DNA of 64,000 nucleotides from Pelecanus crispus (GCF_030463565.1 NC_134675.1:10561862-10625861); one strand, 5' to 3'. Shown: positions 33,698-45,915, counted from the stretch's first letter. Notes: generated from the sequence alone by a model not told the origin. Numbers and translations: made by a program.

Positions 33698-35085
33698 TGC
33701 AATAGGTCTAGGTAGGACAGACTTAATTTTCTTCATAGCAGCCCATATGGTGCAGTGTTTTGGATTTTTGCCTAAAAGTGTTGATAACAAACCAGTGCCT
33801 TGGCTATCACTAAACAGTACCTGCACAGAATCAAGGCTTTCTCTTTTTCCCCACTCTTCTCCCTAAAGCGAGTATGCCAGGGGCAGGCAAGAAGTTGGGG
33901 GAAACACAACCTGGACAGCTGACAAGAATTGACCAAAAGGATATTCCATACCATATGACATCAGACTCTGCTATGAAAACTGAGCTTGGGGGGGGGGGGG
34001 TGGGTGTTGAGAAAGTAGCCATTACTGGGAGACTGGCCAGTGTATTGGGTTTATATGGCAAGGTTTTGGTAGTGTGGGGTGGCTTTTGTGGGAAGACACC
34101 AGGGCTGCCCCCATGCTGGACAGAGCCAATTCCAGACAACTCCAAGACAGACCCACTGCTGGCCAGAGCTGAATGAATCAGCAAAGCTGGTAGCACCTCT
34201 GTGAAAACATATTTTTAAAAAGGGTTAAAAAAAAAAAACCAGCTGTGCAGCAGCTGTGAGAGAGAGGAATGAAAAAAAAATGTGAAACAACCCTGCAGAC
34301 ACCAAGGTCAGAGAAGGAGGGGGAGCTCCATTTGTCAGATCAGAGATTCTCCTGCAGCCCATGGAGGACCCCATACAGGAGCAGGTGGATATGTCCTGAA
34401 GGAAGCTGCAGCCCATGGAGAAGCTACACTGGAGCAGTTCTTGAAGGACTGTGGGAAGGAACCGTGCTGGAGCAGGGGAAAACTGTGAGGAGGAAGGAGC
34501 AGAGATGAAGCATTATGAACTGACCACAACCCCCATTCCCCGTCCCCCTGCGCCACTTGGAGGTGGTGGTGGGGGAAGGAGGTAGAGTCAGGAATGAAGG
34601 AATGAAGTTGAGCCTGGGAAGAAGAGGTGGGGGAAAGCTGTTTTTTAGTTTTGTCTTTGTTTCTGACTATTCTACTCTATTTTAATTGGCAATAAATTAA
34701 TTTTCCCCAAGTCAAGTCTGTTTTGCATGTGACAGTAATTGGTAAGGGATCTCCCTGTCTTTATCTCCACCCACGAGCTTTCCCATCTTATTTTCTCTCC
34801 CTATCCTGTTGAGGAGGGGGAGTAAGAGAGCAGTTTGGTGAGCACCTGGCAGCCAGCCAGCCAAGATTTAACCCACCACAGCTGGGTATCAGTCTACTTG
34901 TGGGAGGTGGCAATTGATTACTTTTGCATCACTTGTTTTGTGGGTTGGTTTGTTGGGTGTGATGGGGTTTTTTTCCTTCCTCTTTCCTTACTTTTGCCCT
35001 TCCAATTCTCTTCCCCATTCTGCTGAGGAGAGCGAGTGAGTGATCGGGTGGGGACTTAGCTGCTGGCCTAGGTCAACCCACCACA
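33698..35085 (+). mobile_element. LTR-C split by LTR-B4 (LTR-C2)
   Basis: A sense LTR-C starting near 33698 and ending GGTCAACCCACCACA at 35085. Its U3 and a decayed CRE (TGACATCA) come before the inserted LTR-B (34041-34880); R and U5 come after it. The 5' boundary is approximate. Confidence 0.7.
34041..34880 (+). mobile_element. Solo LTR-B nested in LTR-C2 (LTR-B4)
   Basis: An 840-base LTR-B from TGTATTGGG to CCCACCACA. Flanks GCCAG (left) and GCTGG (right) suggest a decayed 5-base duplication in the LTR-C motif GGCTGGG. It has fewer CTGGAGCAG units than LTR-B1 or B5. AATAAA near 34693. Confidence 0.8.
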
Positions 35086-35943
35086 ACGATGGAAATAGGG
35101 ATAGTGAGATAACCCTGTCTGACAACATACCTGTTAGCTTTATCTAATCTTAGGGGGCCGCTATACCCAAGAAATTTAGAAAAGTACAGAATATTTGCCT
35201 ACTGAAAAAAATTTAACACAAAAATAATGTTCATATTCTAGAAACAGCAGTATCTGCCATCAGTTTCTGAAAAGTTGCTGCTTTTTTACTACAGGAATAT
35301 TAATTATACTATTTTTCTACATTCTACAAGAATACTTGTAACTGGGAATCAACTTCCACAGATACTACACAGCTCTGAAGATGCCTACATCCTCATGCAT
35401 ATTTTCTCTTGCACTCAGCCTGGACTGTTAGCACAGTTATGAACCTAATACAGAAGCAACACAAAAACCACCATGCTAGTCCCTCAGTAGTTCTCTGCAT
35501 TACAAGAAAAAAAATCCTAGAAATCCATTCATTTCTTTTAGAAGTAGCATAGTATCAACAATCCACAGAAGGCCCAAGATTACAGCTGCTTGTGCTACAT
35601 AAGGGTACCTAGGCAGCCACAGCAGCCATACCAGCAAGATCCCCACACAACAGAATGACAACCACTAACAATCCCCCAAAACTCACATGTAGCCCAGAGT
35701 GCTCTAGAAACTGCTCGAACCACCCAGTCCCTGGCTACAACCAGCCCATCGCCACACCACTGAGGTTCACACAGAATACCTCTGTAAAGCCCAAAATTCA
35801 TACCCAGACCGACCGCGCACACACAACCCAACACCCCAACCGTCACCGTCTTAGATAATCAACCCCCATAGCTCCCAGGGATTGGTGGAAAGACAAGCAT
35901 TCGAATTATGCAACCATCTCCGCTGGCGTGGCCACGCAGCATG
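35086..35943. other. Unique DNA upstream of CKS2
   Basis: No repeat is recognised here. It leads into the CKS2 promoter and holds one more ATTGG CCAAT-type box near 35881. Short frames on both strands look accidental. Confidence 0.5.
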
Positions 35944-36061
35944 CTATTGGCTGGCCTAGTCCACCAATAAGCATTGAACTGTTAGATTCAAATCGAAACG
36001 GGCGCGGAATTGCGTGGTTAATTTGCGAGAAGAGCAAGTGCTGTTGCTGTCTCCGCTTGCT
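35944..36061 (+). promoter_or_regulatory. CKS2 promoter with CCAAT, CHR and E2F-like sites
   Basis: Within 120 bases of the start codon are an inverted CCAAT (ATTGG, 35946-35950), a direct CCAAT (35964-35968), a CHR element read on the minus strand as TTTGAA (35987-35992), and an E2F-like GGCGCGGAA (36001-36009). No TATA box is seen. This set is the usual layout of G2/M genes controlled by NF-Y and the DREAM/MMB complexes, and CKS2 is a known gene of that class. The sites are seen; their use is inferred. Confidence 0.6.
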
Positions 36062-38525
36062 ATGGCTAATAAGCAGATCTACTATTCTGACAAGTATTTT
36101 GATGAGCAGTATGAGTATCGGTACGAGACAGGCTGGGCTGGCTGAGGGTCCTAGAAAGGGGCCTCTGTCGCCTCTTTGAGGGGAAGATATGATTTGGGCG
36201 GGTGACTCTTTCTCGGACTGTGAGGTAACTTTACGAAAGTAAGCCCTGCCGGTGTCGGTGGTGAGTAGCTTAAAAGCTCCCGGAGAGGAGTAGTGTCTTG
36301 CCTCTTTTTCGCAGGCACTCGAGATAAAGACTGCTGGGGGGGGGGAGGGGGGGGTTTGGAATCGGGCGATTCGATTGCTGGTTTTGGTCTGCTTTGTTCC
36401 CTTTCTGGAGTTGCCTCTAGTAAGTGGGCAATGCCAGCTCCGGTCAGAGGGCAATGAAGCGGTGGGGGTGAAGCCCTCTAGGTCTCCTTGGCGCTGTGGC
36501 AGAGGTGGATGGTAAGAGCTCCATCCTAGCTGCCGAGACCTGGGTAGCCATCTATATGTTCTTTTAAAGCTATACTGTAGCACTAGTCTGTTCTGGATTG
36601 TAACTGATGCTAGCAGGAGTGACTTATAAAAGTGCAAAGTTCCTGTTTTCCTAATCATGTTAACTGCTGATATGATAGTTAATTGCCATGAATGTACTTG
36701 TGTACCACAAGTATTGTGATTAGAGCATGCAGGGGACTGAATCTTCTGTTTTAGGCAGTAAGTTGAAGATTTCAGTGTACGGTTACATTAAAGATGTAAC
36801 ATTTAGTAGGCAAAGTGAATTTAAAATTGCTTTTTTGAACTGATGCTTCATAATCCAATTAGTATCCACTAACACCGTAGGCTTCTTTCTAGGAGGTTTT
36901 TGGTATTCATAACTGAACTTGCTTCAGTATAGATCTGTGCAAGTTTTCTAGTGTATGCTAAGACAGGTGTTGGTGTGTGTGTAATATGAGTTAATAATTA
37001 CACTTCTACAGACATGTGATGCTGCCGAGAGAACTTTCAAAGCAAGTACCAAAAACTCATCTAATGTCTGAAGAGGAATGGAGACGACTTGGTGTTCAGC
37101 AAAGTCTTGGCTGGGTTCACTACATGATCCATGAGCCAGGTAAGCACAGCTAAACAAAGCAAGATGAACAAAGGAGTTTAAAATACTATGTCTCTGGGTG
37201 TTTGAAACTGAAGCTCAGTATGCAATTACTTTCCTCTAGAATCCAATTGGAGCTTCCTGCTAAATGTTTAGATTCTTCTTTATCTGCCTGCTATTTTTAC
37301 CAACATAAGTAGTGTAGCAACCTTTATTCTAAACCTTCACCTCTCACTCTTGGAACTGGACATGCAAAATGCTGGCTTCCTTCTAAGTATCTGCAGCCTC
37401 TTAGCTGACAAAACACACTAGATTTGAATATGTTCCTATCTCTCGCTATAAAAAGAGGTTTTAGTGAGATCTTGAGTTATGTTAGTATCTTGGTGACTGT
37501 CCCAAACTTGATGTAGCAGCATAACTTTATATAATGAAATTGACATACCTACCTTGTACAAAAAAGCTAATAGATGCTCACCTAGATGAGGTTCTATATC
37601 AATGCTATGAAAAAAATCTATAGTATAGTTTGAGCTATACTGCCTGCTAAAAGCTATACTGAAGCCAGGGTCTTCTCAGTTACTGTGCTGTGAAGCTATA
37701 AAACTTTGCTAAGTATAAAATACTGACAACAACTATTCTAAATACCTTTTTAGTCAGTCTTGTCAATGGTGATTTAACTGGTGATAGATGAATTGCAGTT
37801 AGTCCCGTGGAGTTCTAAGCTTCCAAAGAAACAGAAGTAGTAATTAGCCTAACCTTCCAGTGTTTGTCTTATCTGGATACCTTTGATACTTTGAATGTAT
37901 TGCCTTGGGCTTTTTTTGAAGGTATTTATGATAAAGTCAATGTTAATGCAGTCAACTTATGTTATTGATAACTAAGTGGCTTTTGATACTTGTCAGTACA
38001 TACCTGACCAGGACAGAATCACCAGTTCATTAGAATAAGTTACAGTGATAAAGCTCATCAAATAGCCCACTGTAGAGACAGAACTGGTACCAGTTCTGCT
38101 GTTCTTGTGGGGGTTTTCTTGGGTTGGTGGGTTTGGGTGGGGTTTTTTTTGTGGGTTTGTTTGTGGTGGGTTTTTTTGGGGGGTGGTGGTAGGTTTTTTG
38201 GGGGGGTTGGATTTTTTTAAGTATTTCCTTAAGCTTATGAAACTGCCAACTCTTGGTATTAAACTTTCAAAAGTGTCTGCGACTATTCCATGGTTACTAC
38301 AAAGTTGATCTGGAAATACTATACATGGAGACCTTCCTGTGGACTTGATCTCTCTTAGTCTGCTTGTTATCTGACAGGAAGCTTCAATTATTGTTCAAGC
38401 TCTTAAATCAAAGAAGTATCTGTAATCAGGACTTGAGTGACAGGCTGATGCTTTGTTCAATTTTATTTTCAGAGCCGCATATTCTTCTCTTCAGAAGACC
38501 TCTTCCAAAGGATGAGCAAAAATGA
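36062..38525 (+). CDS. CKS2: CKS2, cyclin-dependent kinase regulatory subunit (three exons)
   Basis: CKS2 is a 79-residue adaptor that binds cyclin-dependent kinases and helps them act on already phosphorylated targets, mainly at mitosis and meiosis. Coding exons are 36062-36120, 37012-37139 and 38473-38525 (240 bases with stop). Each junction has GT and AG: donors GTACGA and GTAAGC, acceptors CTACAG and TTTTCAG. Codon 20 (Arg) and codon 63 (Glu) are split. The phosphate pocket residues Lys11, Arg20, Ser51, Trp54 and Arg71 are all kept, as is the HEPEPH hinge (60-65) for strand exchange. The text fits CKS2 rather than CKS1B ([22 protein letters not shown]). Residue 3 is Asn where mammals have His. 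Introns rule out a retrocopy. No damage is seen. Confidence 0.95.
36331..36360 (+). repeat. G-run in CKS2 intron 1
   Basis: Two runs of 9-10 G split by one A lie in intron 1. They could form a G-quadruplex in DNA or pre-mRNA. This is seen in sequence only. Confidence 0.5.
38105..38220 (+). repeat. GT-rich low-complexity block in CKS2 intron 2
   Basis: About 115 bases made almost only of G and T, with many GGG and GGGG runs separated by T runs. A 67-codon open frame here is a product of the simple text, not a gene. A similar block lies at 39435-39530, downstream of the gene. Confidence 0.75.
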
Positions 38526-38905
38526 ACTGTCTTCTAGAAATTTCCTAAATCTTCTGGAGCTTTACGTGTATGAGTGTATATATGTTGGTAGTATTCAGTG
38601 AATACTTGAAAGTGTACAAAACGTACATCCATACCTGTGCATGAGCTGTATTATTTACAGCAACAAAGCCCAGTCAAATGCAATTCCAAGTAGGCTGCTA
38701 TGATATTCAAAGATTAATGACATTATCTTTAATGTAGTTGCCTATTTGACTTTTCATTTAATTTGTTTAAGTTTACATATTGCATGTTCTGACTAGATAA
38801 TCACTCGTTACCTGTGTTCAATAACTTTCACATTTATCTTTTCTACTAAACAGTTTAGCATGTTCAAATCCAATGGCTCCATCTGTTCAGTAGTAGGCAT
38901 AAAGG

Positions 38906-38911
38906 AATAAA
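38906..38911 (+). terminator. CKS2 polyadenylation signal
   Basis: AATAAA lies 380 bases after the stop codon, giving a 3' UTR of about 400 bases, a reasonable length for this gene. No stronger signal comes earlier. Confidence 0.6.
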
Positions 38912-38929
38912 CTTTTAATGCTCTATAAA

Positions 38930-41900
38930 ACCTGAATGTCCTAATTAACCAGACAAACTAATATTCTTGTCTAACATGTTAGAAGGGATACCTGCTTGAG
39001 GAAAAAAAAAATTAACTTGCCAAAGCTACTTTGTTTCTATGCAGGAATTGTTTTACCCTGCAGTCCTAAGTTTCTGACCCTTGTTTGAGTTGTTTTTTTA
39101 TAAAAATATATGAAGTTAAAGATAAATCAAGCGGGTTTTGCAACTGCTTCTGACTAGTTCCCAAATAGCAGCTAAGTAATCTGAAAAGAAAGGTGGCAGT
39201 GATAGGTAATACTTAGACCAGCCTCTGAGAGCCTGAAACTATAGGACTCTAGAGTTGATGCTGGTTGTAATGTGATTACTTATCCTGCAGTGACTTAAGC
39301 TATCTATATGGTGTAAACTTGCCCTAAGGTGTTCAGTATACTAAAAACTTCATTGAGCTTTTTAACATTTAAGTTATTTTAGTAGTACCAATTTATCTTT
39401 CTGCCCCAACCTTTTAGTCAGGTTTTAGCCTGCACTTCCTGTCTTGTTGTGTTGGCTTTTTTGTTTGGTGGTTTTTTGGTTTTATGTGTGGTGTGGTGGG
39501 GTGTTTTTTTTTTTTTTTTTTTTTCCCCTTCCTGGGAAGCTAGCTTGTACTCTGTGGGTGTGGACAGCAGTGGTTTAGAAGTATGGTCAAAGTAAACAGT
39601 GCTTTCCATCTAACAAACCTTGCTGGTAGCAGAACAGTATGTATTCAATTTCTTTAAGTATAAAAGGTCATAGCTAATACAGTAAAACTCTAATCAGTCC
39701 TTATTTAGAAAGTTGTGTATCAGCATAGGTGAGCAAGTATATGGAGTCAATATAACAAACAAGTTCAGGGGTGATCAGTTGCTGCAAACTGGTCCCTGTT
39801 GTATCATGGGGCCCTGTGGTAGTAGCCCTGCAACTAGATTTTTTTTTTTTTTTAATAGTGCCTCAGTATAACTTGCTTGAATACAGTCTACAATATCACT
39901 GATACTGTAAAGGTGATATGGTGCCAGAGAGAGGTAAGTGATGTGGAATAACTGGAATGCGGTTTTGATCAGGTCAGAACAGAAAAGCAGTTCTTTGCTA
40001 TAGGAGAGAACACGGCCAGTTGCAGAGTTCATATACCTTTTAGGTTATACAACTTGTTCTTTCATCAAACCATGTCAGATAAGCTGGATTACAGTAAATC
40101 ACAACAGAGTGGTAACATGCATTACTTCAGATAGGGAGGTTCCAGACAGTTAGATAAGGAAATTCTAGACAGTACCTTTTTACCAACAATTCACTTTGTT
40201 AATTAAGTTGTGCTGACTTGGTGAGACTGTTAGGTCATGCTGCAAATATTTCTTAACTAGTGAGGCCTGTGAGGTGTTAACTATTCTGTTTTCACAGTGA
40301 CCTGCCATAAATACTGTATGGACCTATATCATTTGACTGCTAAAGCTGTAGAGATTGGAGCAGTGAGGCCTAGATGTTTCCTACCCAATTCTGGAGCAAT
40401 CATCCTAATAGAAAGAATAGTGGAGAATCATACTTATGCTTGGTCTTGATTCATACAGGTTTATGCCTGCTTCTGGGGACAAAGATCAAATGCAGTGTAG
40501 AACAGGTCTTGGTACCTCTGCCTCAGGTAGGATCAAACCAAGGAAGCTGTACCAGTTGAACACTACTCTGTCTGGGTAGGGGATTTTCATGTATGTGATG
40601 AAATATGTTGTCTGTCTTTAACTCACAGCTGCCAATTATTTGACTCTCAACTAACTGTGGCTATCAGCTGCTCAAAATGTTTAATGTTAATAATGTTGTC
40701 TTAGAAAAACATTGTGTGTGGCTCTACCCAGGAGCTGTAGCATGAGCTCATTCCCTTGCATATCTGCTGCTCTGCCTTGCCTCTGGCTCCATAGCTGCCT
40801 CTGTGGTAGTGGTGATACCGAAAATTACGGCTTACAGAAACTCTCCAAGACTCATCTTGGAGCTTTAGAAAGCAGGCATTCTTTATTTATGGCACCAGAT
40901 GCACGGGGGATACTTCCACCTAACGTGCATGCCGCACAACCAAAAGCGTACAGTTTATGTAGAACAAAGATATACATATTCATCATATTTCCTGGAAAAG
41001 GCAGTCTTATGATAATGAGTTCCCGGAATTTATTTACATATTCTCTTCCCGGTTGTGCATGCTCAGTGATTTGAGTCGGTGGTCCTTGGGGGTCCCTAGT
41101 GGTTGTTGTAGAGGGGTGTCTCGGTGTCCTTTCCATGAACTCTGGACCTTTCTTCCATATATGATCATGAGTTGGGTCTCTGAGTGGCTTGTCACAGCCT
41201 GTTGCAATATGTGCTAGTTTCAACTGGTTTTTCTGTGCTTATCTTGGGTGATGATGTTGTTAGTTCCTCTGACCTTGGTGTCTGCAGGTTTCAGGCTGTG
41301 ACTTAAAGAACTTGTTCAAGGTTTGTTAGTCTTACAACAGAGAGATAATATTTCAAAGAGTCTCTAAACAAGTCAGCATTTTTCTCTTCACTGAGTGTTA
41401 AAGCTGCAGGCTGAACCTTTTGATACAGAATGTATAAATCTTATATTCTGTATCAGTGGGACTTGGCTGGAGCGCCCATGCTGAGTGCGGGCAGGGCTAA
41501 GCCCGTGACTGCCATGGCACCACCCCACATGCGGTGTTGTCAACTGGTAGTGACATCATTTTGCTGTGCTGTGCTGCTCTGCGAAGTGTGTGGATAGACC
41601 AGTACACTGCAGTTGGGGGCTGCAGCCCTTCCTTGCTATGTCCTTGGAGAGGCAGTTGGGCTGGCCTTGGCCTGAGGCAGTGAGGTAAGGGTGGTGATAG
41701 CCCCCCCCCATTCCCCTGCTCCCTTCCCTCCTTTCCCCTGACCTGTTATGTAACTGGGGTGGGCAGCTGCTTCCCCTGAGGCCTTCTCCCTTGCCCCTGG
41801 GTGTCCCTTTGCTGGGTACAGGAGCTGGGAACGGGGTGCCCTAATCCCTGTACAGATAGAAGGACTCGTGAGGTGTCCTCATGGTGAGCTGTCTTTCATC

Positions 41901-42139
41901 CAGCAGTAGGGTTTGCACAGCTGACACATTGGTAGAGGGGTCTGCTTGCAGCAGGAGCGGTTGCAGGACTGAGGCCTCCACTATCACGATCCAAATTGGG
42001 CTGCCCAGGGAGGATCATGGTGGTTCTGTGATTCCCTTAGGCTAAATTAAGGTGAAATGACACCAAACAATTGATTAAGTGCTTTATTGATGATAGAAAC
42101 AACCTTAACTTGGCAAGCATAATAGTAGGCTTGTAAAAG
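38930..42139. other. Mostly unique DNA; possible LTR at 40812-41340
   Basis: Downstream of CKS2 I see no gene. A T-run at 39504-39523 and a GT-rich block before it are simple repeats. At 40812 TGATACCGAAAATTACGG resembles the start of LTR-H (53975), and a minus-strand AATAAA lies near 40880, so an antisense LTR may start there; the far end (perhaps near 41340) is not placed. From 41430 to 42100 the text is G/C-richer without a supported frame. Confidence 0.35.
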
Positions 42140-43983
42140 ACAATTAAAAAATGCTTTTATAAGTACATCAGCAATAAAAGGAGAGCCAAGGAGGATCTCC
42201 ATTCTTTGCTGGATGTGGGGGGGAACATTGTCACCGAGGACAAGGAAAAGGCTGAGGTACTTAACGCCTTCTTTGCCTCTGTGTTCAACAGCCAGACCGG
42301 TCATCCCCAGGGTACTCAGGCCCCTGAGCTAGAGGATAGGGATGGGGACCAGAATGGAGCCCACATAGTCCAGGAGGAAGCAGTTAATGACCTGCTATGC
42401 CACCTGGACGCTCACAAGTCTATGGGGCCGGATGGGATCCACCCGAGAGTATTGAGGGAGCTGGCGGAGGAGCTCGCCAAGCCACTCTCCATCATCTATC
42501 AGCAGTCCTGGTTAACAGGGGAGGTCCCTGATGACTGGAGGCTTGCCAATGTGACGCCCATCTACAAGAAGGGCCGGAAGGAGGACCCGGGGAACTACAG
42601 GCCGGTCAGCCTGACCTCGGTGCCGGGAAAGATTATGGAGAGGTTCATCTTGAGTGAACTCCACAGGCAAGTGCAGGTCAACCAGGGGATCAGGCCCAGC
42701 CAGCATGGGTTCACGAAAGGCAGGTCCTGCTTGACCAACCTGATCTCCTTCTATGACCTGGTGACCCGCCTGGTAGATGATGGAAAGGCTGCAGATGTCA
42801 TCTACCTGGACTTTAGCAAAGCTTTTGACACCGTCTCGCACAATATCCTCCTCGGGAAGCTGGCAGCTCACGGCTTGGACAGGCATACTCTTCGCTGGGT
42901 AAAGAACTGGTTGGGTGGCCGAGCCCAGAGAGTAGTGGTAAATGGTGTTAAGTCCAGTTGGCAGCCGGTCACGAGCGGTGTTCCCCAGGGCTCTGTTTTG
43001 TGGCCAGCCTTGTTCAATATCTTTATCAATGATCTGGATGAGGGGATCGAGTGTGCCCTCAGTAAGTTTGCAGACGACACCAAATTGGGTGGGAGTGTCG
43101 ATCTGCTGGAGGGTAGGATGGCCCTGCAGAGGGACCTGGACAGGCTGGATTGATGGGCCGTGGCCAACTGTATGAGGTTCAACAAGGCCAAGTGCCGGGT
43201 CCTGCACTTGGGTCACAAGAACCCCATGCAACGCTACAGGCTTGGGGAGGAGTGGCTGGAAAGCTGCCTGGCTGAAAAGGGCCTGGGGGTGTTGGTAGAT
43301 AGCTGGCTGAACATGAGCCAGCAGTGTGCCCAGGTGGCCAAGAAGGCCAACAGCATCCTGGCTTGTCTCAGGAATAGTGAGGCCGGCAGGAGCAGGGAGG
43401 TGATTGTGCCCCTGTACTCGGCGCTGGTGAGGCCGCACCTGGAATACTGTGTCCAGTTTTGGGCCCCTCAATACAAGAAAGACATTGAGGTGCTGGAGCG
43501 TGTTCAGAGACAGGCAACAAAGCTGGTGAAGGGTCTGGAGCACAGGTCTTATGAGGAGCGGCTGAGGGAACTGGGGTTGTTTAGCCTGGAGAAGAGGAGG
43601 CTGAGGGGAGACCTTATCGCTCTCTACAACTGCCTGAAAGGAGGTAGTAGTGAGGTGGGTGTTGGTCTCTTCTCCCAAGTAGCTAGCGATAGGACAAGAG
43701 GAAATGGGCTCAAGCTGTGCCAGGGGAGGTTTAGGTTGGAAATTAGGAAAAATTTCTTTACGGAAAGGGTGGTCAAGAATTGGAACAGGCTGCCCAGAGA
43801 GGTGGTGGAGTCACCATCCCTGGAAGTGTTCAAGAAACGGGTAGATGTGGCACTTCGGGATATGGTTTAGTCTAGTCTGCCCTTGATTGGTTTAGGTGGG
43901 CTTGGTAGTGTAGGTTAATGGTTGGACTGGATGATCTTAAAGGTCTTTTCCAACCTAAACGATTCTATGATTCTATGATTCTA
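42140..43983 (+). mobile_element. CR1 LINE, 5'-truncated (CR1-8)
   Basis: A sense CR1 of the CR1-1 subfamily, nearly identical to 2227-3826 but about 190 bases longer at the 5' side. It ends with the 3' UTR and ATTCTATG tail at 43960-43983. The start near 42140 is approximate. Confidence 0.95.
42206..43870 (+). pseudogene. CR1-8 reverse transcriptase, one stop
   Basis: The RT frame is open from before 42206 to a TGA at 43151-43153 and then continues in the same frame to 43870. The stop replaces an Arg codon (CGA in CR1-1). The blocks [26 protein letters not shown] and FADD are all present, so only this one base keeps the RT and C-terminal part from being a continuous frame. The endonuclease is missing because of 5' truncation. 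Confidence 0.9.
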
Positions 43984-45016
43984 GGCAACCTGAACTAGGA
44001 AAGAATAGCAGTAGGCAATGTGGGTTCTAATTGAAATACTTATAAGAAGGAAGGAAAAAGAGGGAAGCGGGGGGGAGAGAGAGAGAGAGAGAGAGAGTGT
44101 GTGTTATCACCACCCTTGGATCCTGCGATGACAATGATAGATGAGGTGATCCTCTGGTGGTGGGCATGCACCTGGCTGTCTCAGAGTCGTGTCTTATAAG
44201 CCAGTCTCTGCCTCTCAGTTGTGTCAAGTCCACCCCCTCGATGACTTACATGGTTCTTGTTCCAGAAAGTTCTCAATCTTCTGCGCAGGTGTCGTTGTGG
44301 GGGGGTGGTGGTCGTGAGCTGCTTCCTCAAATGAACTCTGCATGACCTCTGGCCATATATGGTGAGTTGTGAGGCACATTAGAAATATGGAACTGCGCAT
44401 CCTCTGACACGCCTCCCCGTGCTCTGTGCCAACCGACTTCCCACTTGTGGTTTGGTGTCGCCATGCAGATCTTAACTTGTTTCACTACAATGTTTGAGAC
44501 ATCAACCAACTGCTACAATGTTTGAGACGTCAGCATACATTAACTCTCAGCATACATTAATCTCTCACATCCACCTTGCAGAAACATATGTGTGGGCACA
44601 CGTTTCTAAAGGAACAGGACTAATAATTTGCGCTTCCCATTTATATGAGCTTTTATTTCCACATAGGGAAGAAAAGTCTTCCTAGAAAAGGAAAATCAGA
44701 GGGGAGAGTTGAGGTGAAAGCAAGTCACTTCTCATAATTTGGGACACAGAACCTCGTGCATTACTTACAGTGAGCTTAAATGAGAAAAAACCAAACAAAC
44801 AAAAAACCCCCACCAAAACAAACAACACTTATTTAGAGAGTGCACAGTCTGTGGAAAGAACATATAGACATCTCTGTCACTTTAAAGGTATATGCTTAAA
44901 TCCTGAATAACAAAAACGATGTTGCATTGCATATAGATTTCCTAGTCAGGCTGAGGTGCCTTTAATGTTAGTTGTTAGCCTTAAATCATGGCTACTTCCT
45001 GTGATACATTACTTGG
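43984..45016. other. No gene recognised; GA repeat
   Basis: A (GA)n run of about 26 bases followed by GT lies at 44077-44103. The rest has short frames and no recognised element. Confidence 0.45.
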
Positions 45017-45915
45017 TGTATTGGGTTTATGTGGCAAGCTTTTGGTAGTGGGGGGGATGCAGGGGTGGCTTTTGTGAGAAAATGGCAGAAGCTGCCCCCA
45101 TGTTGGACAGAGCCAGTTCCAGCTGGCTCCAAGACAGGCCAAAGCTGACCCAATCAGTGATGTTGGTAGCGCCTCTGTAATAACATATTTAAGAAGGGGT
45201 AAAAACCACTGTGCAACAGCAGCTGGGAGAGAGGAGTGAGAAAAAGCATGAGAGAAAAAGCCCTGCAGACACCAAAGTTAGTGGAAAAAGGAGGGGGAGG
45301 AGGTGTTCCAGGTACCAGAGCAGAGATTACCTTGCAGCCCATGGTGAAGACCATAGTGAGGCAGGTTGTCCCCATGGAGGTCCACAGTGGAGCAGATATC
45401 TACCCTGCAGCCTGTGGAGGACCCCACGTTGGAGCAGGTGGATGTGCCCTGAAGGAAGCTCTGACCCCCATGGAGAGCCTGAGCTGGAGCAGGCTCCTGG
45501 CAGGAACTGCGGCCCTGTGGAGAGGAGCCCATGCTGGAACAGGTTTGCTGGCAGGACTTGTGACCCTGTGGGGGACCCATGCTGGAGCACTTCATTCCTG
45601 AATTACTGCACCCTATGGGAAGGACCCATGCTGGAGCAGTTTGTGAAGAACTGCAGCCTGTGGAAAGGACCCATGTTGAAGTTAGTGAAGGACTGTTTCC
45701 TGTGGGAGTGACCTCATGCTGGAGCAGGGGAACAGTGTGAGGAGGAAGGAGTGGCAGAGACAAAGTGTCATGAACTGACCACAACCCCCATTCCCCATCC
45801 CCCTGTACCACTTGGGGGAGGTAAAGGTAGAGGTAGAAGTAGCAGAGTTGGGAGCAGTGAAGTTGAGCCCAGGAAGTAGGGAGGGTGGGGGAAGGTGATT
45901 TTTAGATTTGTTCTT
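45017..45915 (+). mobile_element. LTR-B, 3' end missing (LTR-B5)
   Basis: A sense LTR-B starting TGTATTGGG, with a TATA-like ATATTTAAG near 45186 and the CTGGAGCAG block at 45405-45730 in about seven units of 42-56 bases. It stops just before the expected AATAAA, where the antisense CR1-9 begins at 45916. The rest of LTR-B is not found on the far side of the CR1. Confidence 0.85.
45405..45735 (+). repeat. Degenerate tandem units inside LTR-B5
   Basis: Units start at about 45405, 45461, 45507, 45558, 45606, 45651 and 45693. Each reads CTGCRGCCYRTGGR...GACCCATGCTGGAGCAG with changes. The same block with other unit numbers occurs in LTR-B1, B2, B3 and B4. Confidence 0.75.

Noticed and set aside
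35906..36658. Antisense frame of 250 codons across the CKS2 promoter and first exon
   Set aside because: No recognisable domain, covers promoter sites and the G run, and looks like chance in G/C-richer DNA.
36062..38525. CKS1B instead of CKS2, or a processed copy
   Set aside because: Residues 13-17, 26-32 and 40-46 follow CKS2, not CKS1B, and two spliceable introns exclude a retrocopy.
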